15,609 bases of DNA from an uncultured Megasphaera sp. (GTDB taxonomy: Bacteria > Bacillota > Negativicutes > Veillonellales > Megasphaeraceae). The DNA lies in NCBI GenBank assembly GCA_900554215.1, contig USGG01000046.1, positions 1 through 15,609 of the forward strand. The letters are read 5' to 3'. The notes beneath the pieces were generated by a model. That model had not been told where the DNA came from. It did not search any database and was given only the letters and a program-made list of their open reading frames with translations. Shown here piece after piece: positions 13,854 through 15,609 of this stretch (the stretch's first letter is position 1; each line of letters opens with the position of its first letter). The position numbers were made by a program, and so were the translations under genes.

Positions 13854-15119
13854 ATGAAAACAAAAGCAGTCAGAATGTACGGCACAAGAGATTTGCGCCT
13901 GGAAGAATTTGAACTCCCGGAAATCAAAGACGACGAAATTTTAGCCAAAGTTATTACGGACAGCATCTGCATGTCTACGTATAAATTAGTCGAACAGGGT
14001 AAAAAGCATAAACGGGCTCCCCAGAACATCGACACGAACCCCATCATTACGGGCCATGAATTTGCCGGCGTCATCGTTAAGGTCGGCAAGAAATGGCAGG
14101 ACCAGTTCAAGCCGGGCATGCGCTTCGCTCAGCAGCCGGCGCTGAATTACAAAGGCAGCCTGGCTTCTCCGGGATATTCCTATGAATTTTTCGGCGGCGA
14201 CTGCACGTACTGCATCTTCCCCCACGAAGTTATGGAATTAGGCGCGCTGATGCCCTACGAAGGCGAAAGCTTCTTCGAAGCCTCCTTAGGCGAACCGATG
14301 AGCTGCATCATCGGCGGCTACCGTGCCAACTACCACACAAATAAGCATAACTATAATCACGCTATGGGCACGAAAGAAGGCGGCAACATCATCATTCTCG
14401 GCGGCTGCGGCCCCATGGGCTTAGGCGCCGTCAGCTACGGCATCCGCTTTGAAAATAAGCCGAAGCGCATCGTCGTAACGGATATTGACGAAAGCCGCAT
14501 CAACCGGGCAAAAGAAGTCATTTCCCCCGAATACGCCGCCCAATACGGCGTCGAACTCCACTACATCAATACGGGAGCCATGGACGGCCCCTATGAAGAG
14601 CTCATGAAGATCACCGACGGCCACGGCTACGACGACGTCTTCGTATACGCGCCGGTCCGCGCCGTCGCCGAACTGGGCAACAGGCTGCTGGCCTTCGACG
14701 GCTGCATGAACTTCTTCTCCGGCCCGACGGACAAAAACTTCCGAGCTGAAATCAACCTGTACGACTGCCATTACACGAGCACCCACATCATGGGCACGAC
14801 GGGCGGCAACAACGACGATCTCATCGAAGCCAACAACCTGGCCGCCAAGGGCATCATCAACCCGGCTGTCATGGTAACACACGTCGGAGGCATCGACAGC
14901 ATCATCGACACGACGCTGAACCTGCCTCATATTAAGGGCGGCAAAAAGCTGGCCTATACGCAGTTCGACATGCCGATGACGGCTATCGAAGATTTTGCCA
15001 AATTAGGCGAAACAGGCCCGTTCTTCCTCGAACTGGACGCATGCTGCAAAGCCCACAACGGCCTCTGGAACGCCGAAGCAGAAAAAATGATCCTGAAACA
15101 CTTCAACGTAGAACTCTAA
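13854..15119 (+). CDS. zinc-type medium-chain dehydrogenase, SorE-like hexitol-phosphate dehydrogenase
   Basis: This 421-residue NAD(P)-dependent alcohol dehydrogenase belongs to the medium-chain (MDR) family. Likely catalytic zinc ligands are C39 (SICMSTYK) and H68-E69 in GHEFAGV, with E147 in LGEPMSC. The Rossmann loop GGCGPMGLGA is at 183-192, and the acidic D210 after the second strand favours NAD. The usual four-cysteine structural zinc loop is missing. Overall it resembles SorE, L-sorbose-1-phosphate reductase, which interconverts L-sorbose-1-phosphate and glucitol-6-phosphate. Here it occupies the place of MtlD, which is an unrelated, non-zinc, long-chain enzyme. AGGAGG lies 8 bases before the ATG. 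It follows mtlF by 63 bases and ends the operon. The substrate is inferred to be the phosphorylated hexitol made by MtlA/MtlF; mannitol-1-phosphate or glucitol-6-phosphate are both possible. Confidence 0.82.
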   Translation: MKTKAVRMYGTRDLRLEEFELPEIKDDEILAKVITDSICMSTYKLVEQGKKHKRAPQNIDTNPIITGHEFAGVIVKVGKKWQDQFKPGMRFAQQPALNYKGSLASPGYSYEFFGGDCTYCIFPHEVMELGALMPYEGESFFEASLGEPMSCIIGGYRANYHTNKHNYNHAMGTKEGGNIIILGGCGPMGLGAVSYGIRFENKPKRIVVTDIDESRINRAKEVISPEYAAQYGVELHYINTGAMDGPYEELMKITDGHGYDDVFVYAPVRAVAELGNRLLAFDGCMNFFSGPTDKNFRAEINLYDCHYTSTHIMGTTGGNNDDLIEANNLAAKGIINPAVMVTHVGGIDSIIDTTLNLPHIKGGKKLAYTQFDMPMTAIEDFAKLGETGPFFLELDACCKAHNGLWNAEAEKMILKHFNVEL

Positions 15120-15169
15120 CCGTTCACCTTCTCTTTTCTCTTCATCCGGCAGATTCTACGAATACAGTA

Positions 15170-15213
15170 CATCCCCTCGCGCAGGTCTCTTTCCTGCCGA
15201 GGGGATGTTTTTT
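15170..15213 (+). terminator. intrinsic terminator of the mtl operon
   Basis: CATCCCCTCG (15170-15179) pairs with CGAGGGGATG (15198-15207). An inner GCAGG/CCTGC stem extends it, with one bulged base and a 7-base loop, and six T residues follow (15208-15213). The T tract overlaps the stop codon of the convergent cyclase gene. No T tract serves the minus strand, so it is mainly one-directional. Confidence 0.93.
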
Positions 15214-15609
15214 ATTCGAACCAGGCGACAGCCCGGACGGGCGCGCCGTCGCTTTGACGTATCTTTAACGGAAAGCATCCGAACCAAAATAAGTCGCTGC
15301 CGCACAGATGAAGATTTTTCAGATTTTCTATATTGATCATTTCCCGATTCTGAAACAGCTTCCTGTGCCGCGTCAGCTCTTCGTCGCCTATGGGGTCGAT
15401 GCCGAACGTATCGAATCCGATGCCTTTATAGGGCCTGGCGACGACGTACTCCAACACGGAGTCGTCTATGCAGGGATAGTCGCCGAAGTATCGGGGCGTC
15501 CCCCAATAGGCATCCCAGCCCGTGTGAAACAGGAGGAATTCCGCCTTTTCTATCTTGTCTCCATAGGGCCGCAGGCAATCCATCGTAATCGCCCCGCCTT
15601 CCTTTACAC
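15212..15609 (-). CDS. cyclase family protein (COG1878, kynurenine formamidase-like), 5' part outside window
   Basis: This is the C-terminal part of a cyclase-family metal hydrolase; reading stays open from the TAA at 15212-15214 to the window edge (about 131 residues seen). Visible features are KAEFLLFHTGWDAYWG, then a long loop (PRYFGDYPCID), KGIGFDTFGIDPIG and the terminal NLHLCGSDLFWFGCFPLKIRQSDGAPVRAVAWF, as in the family's C-terminal half. The N-terminal metal-binding HxGTHxDAP-type motif is not in view. An internal ATG at 15583 is not the real start, since the frame is open upstream with a fitting sequence (VKEGGAIT). It converges on the mtl operon. The substrate cannot be told; the family includes kynurenine formamidases and other amidases. 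Confidence 0.8.
   Translation of the reverse strand, partial: VKEGGAITMDCLRPYGDKIEKAEFLLFHTGWDAYWGTPRYFGDYPCIDDSVLEYVVARPYKGIGFDTFGIDPIGDEELTRHRKLFQNREMINIENLKNLHLCGSDLFWFGCFPLKIRQSDGAPVRAVAWFE

Noticed and set aside
1..15609. Mobile element, phage, CRISPR or defence island
   Set aside because: All clear genes are housekeeping or sugar uptake genes; no transposase, integrase, repeat array or target-site duplication was seen.

Overview
The window looks like the chromosome of a Firmicutes bacterium. The evidence is the cdaA-cdaR-glmM-glmS gene set, a glmS ribozyme, strong AGGAGG ribosome sites and T-tract intrinsic terminators. The moderately GC-rich composition and protein wording suggest an anaerobe of the Negativicutes (Megasphaera/Veillonellaceae type). 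That placement is an inference from reading and not a database match.

The left edge (1-192) holds two tandem consensus promoters pointing left out of the window, followed by a boxA-like motif. This is the architecture of an rRNA operon promoter, so a 16S gene is predicted just outside. From 193 to 7035 a leftward block carries cdaA, cdaR (ybbR), a COG2509-type flavoprotein and glmM, all tightly packed, then a hairpin terminator, a separate promoter, a glmS ribozyme and glmS. Together these genes join amino-sugar synthesis for the cell wall (GlmS, GlmM) to c-di-AMP signalling (CdaA, CdaR). The flavoprotein gene is an addition compared with the Bacillus order.

From 7127 to 9505 two further leftward units follow: an Rrf2-family regulator with a Cys cluster, and a two-gene phosphate unit (DUF47/PhoU-like protein plus PiT transporter). 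The phosphate unit has four hexamer repeats at an exact 11-bp period in its leader, which look like a PhoP/PhoB box.

From 9642 to 15213 a rightward hexitol operon contains a PTS EIICB of the mannitol family, the activator MtlR, EIIA (MtlF) and a zinc-type medium-chain dehydrogenase resembling SorE instead of the usual MtlD. It has a putative MtlR operator, a promoter and a strong terminator. MtlR appears to start at a non-canonical ACG codon behind a very strong Shine-Dalgarno sequence; no ATG, GTG or TTG start keeps its DNA-binding domain. At the right edge a leftward cyclase-family (COG1878) gene is cut by the window end.

I found no transposon, phage, CRISPR array or clear novel defence system. 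The most interesting items are regulatory: the Pho-box-like repeats, the ACG start of mtlR, the promoter buried in a terminator before the glmS ribozyme, and the dehydrogenase replacement in the mannitol operon.
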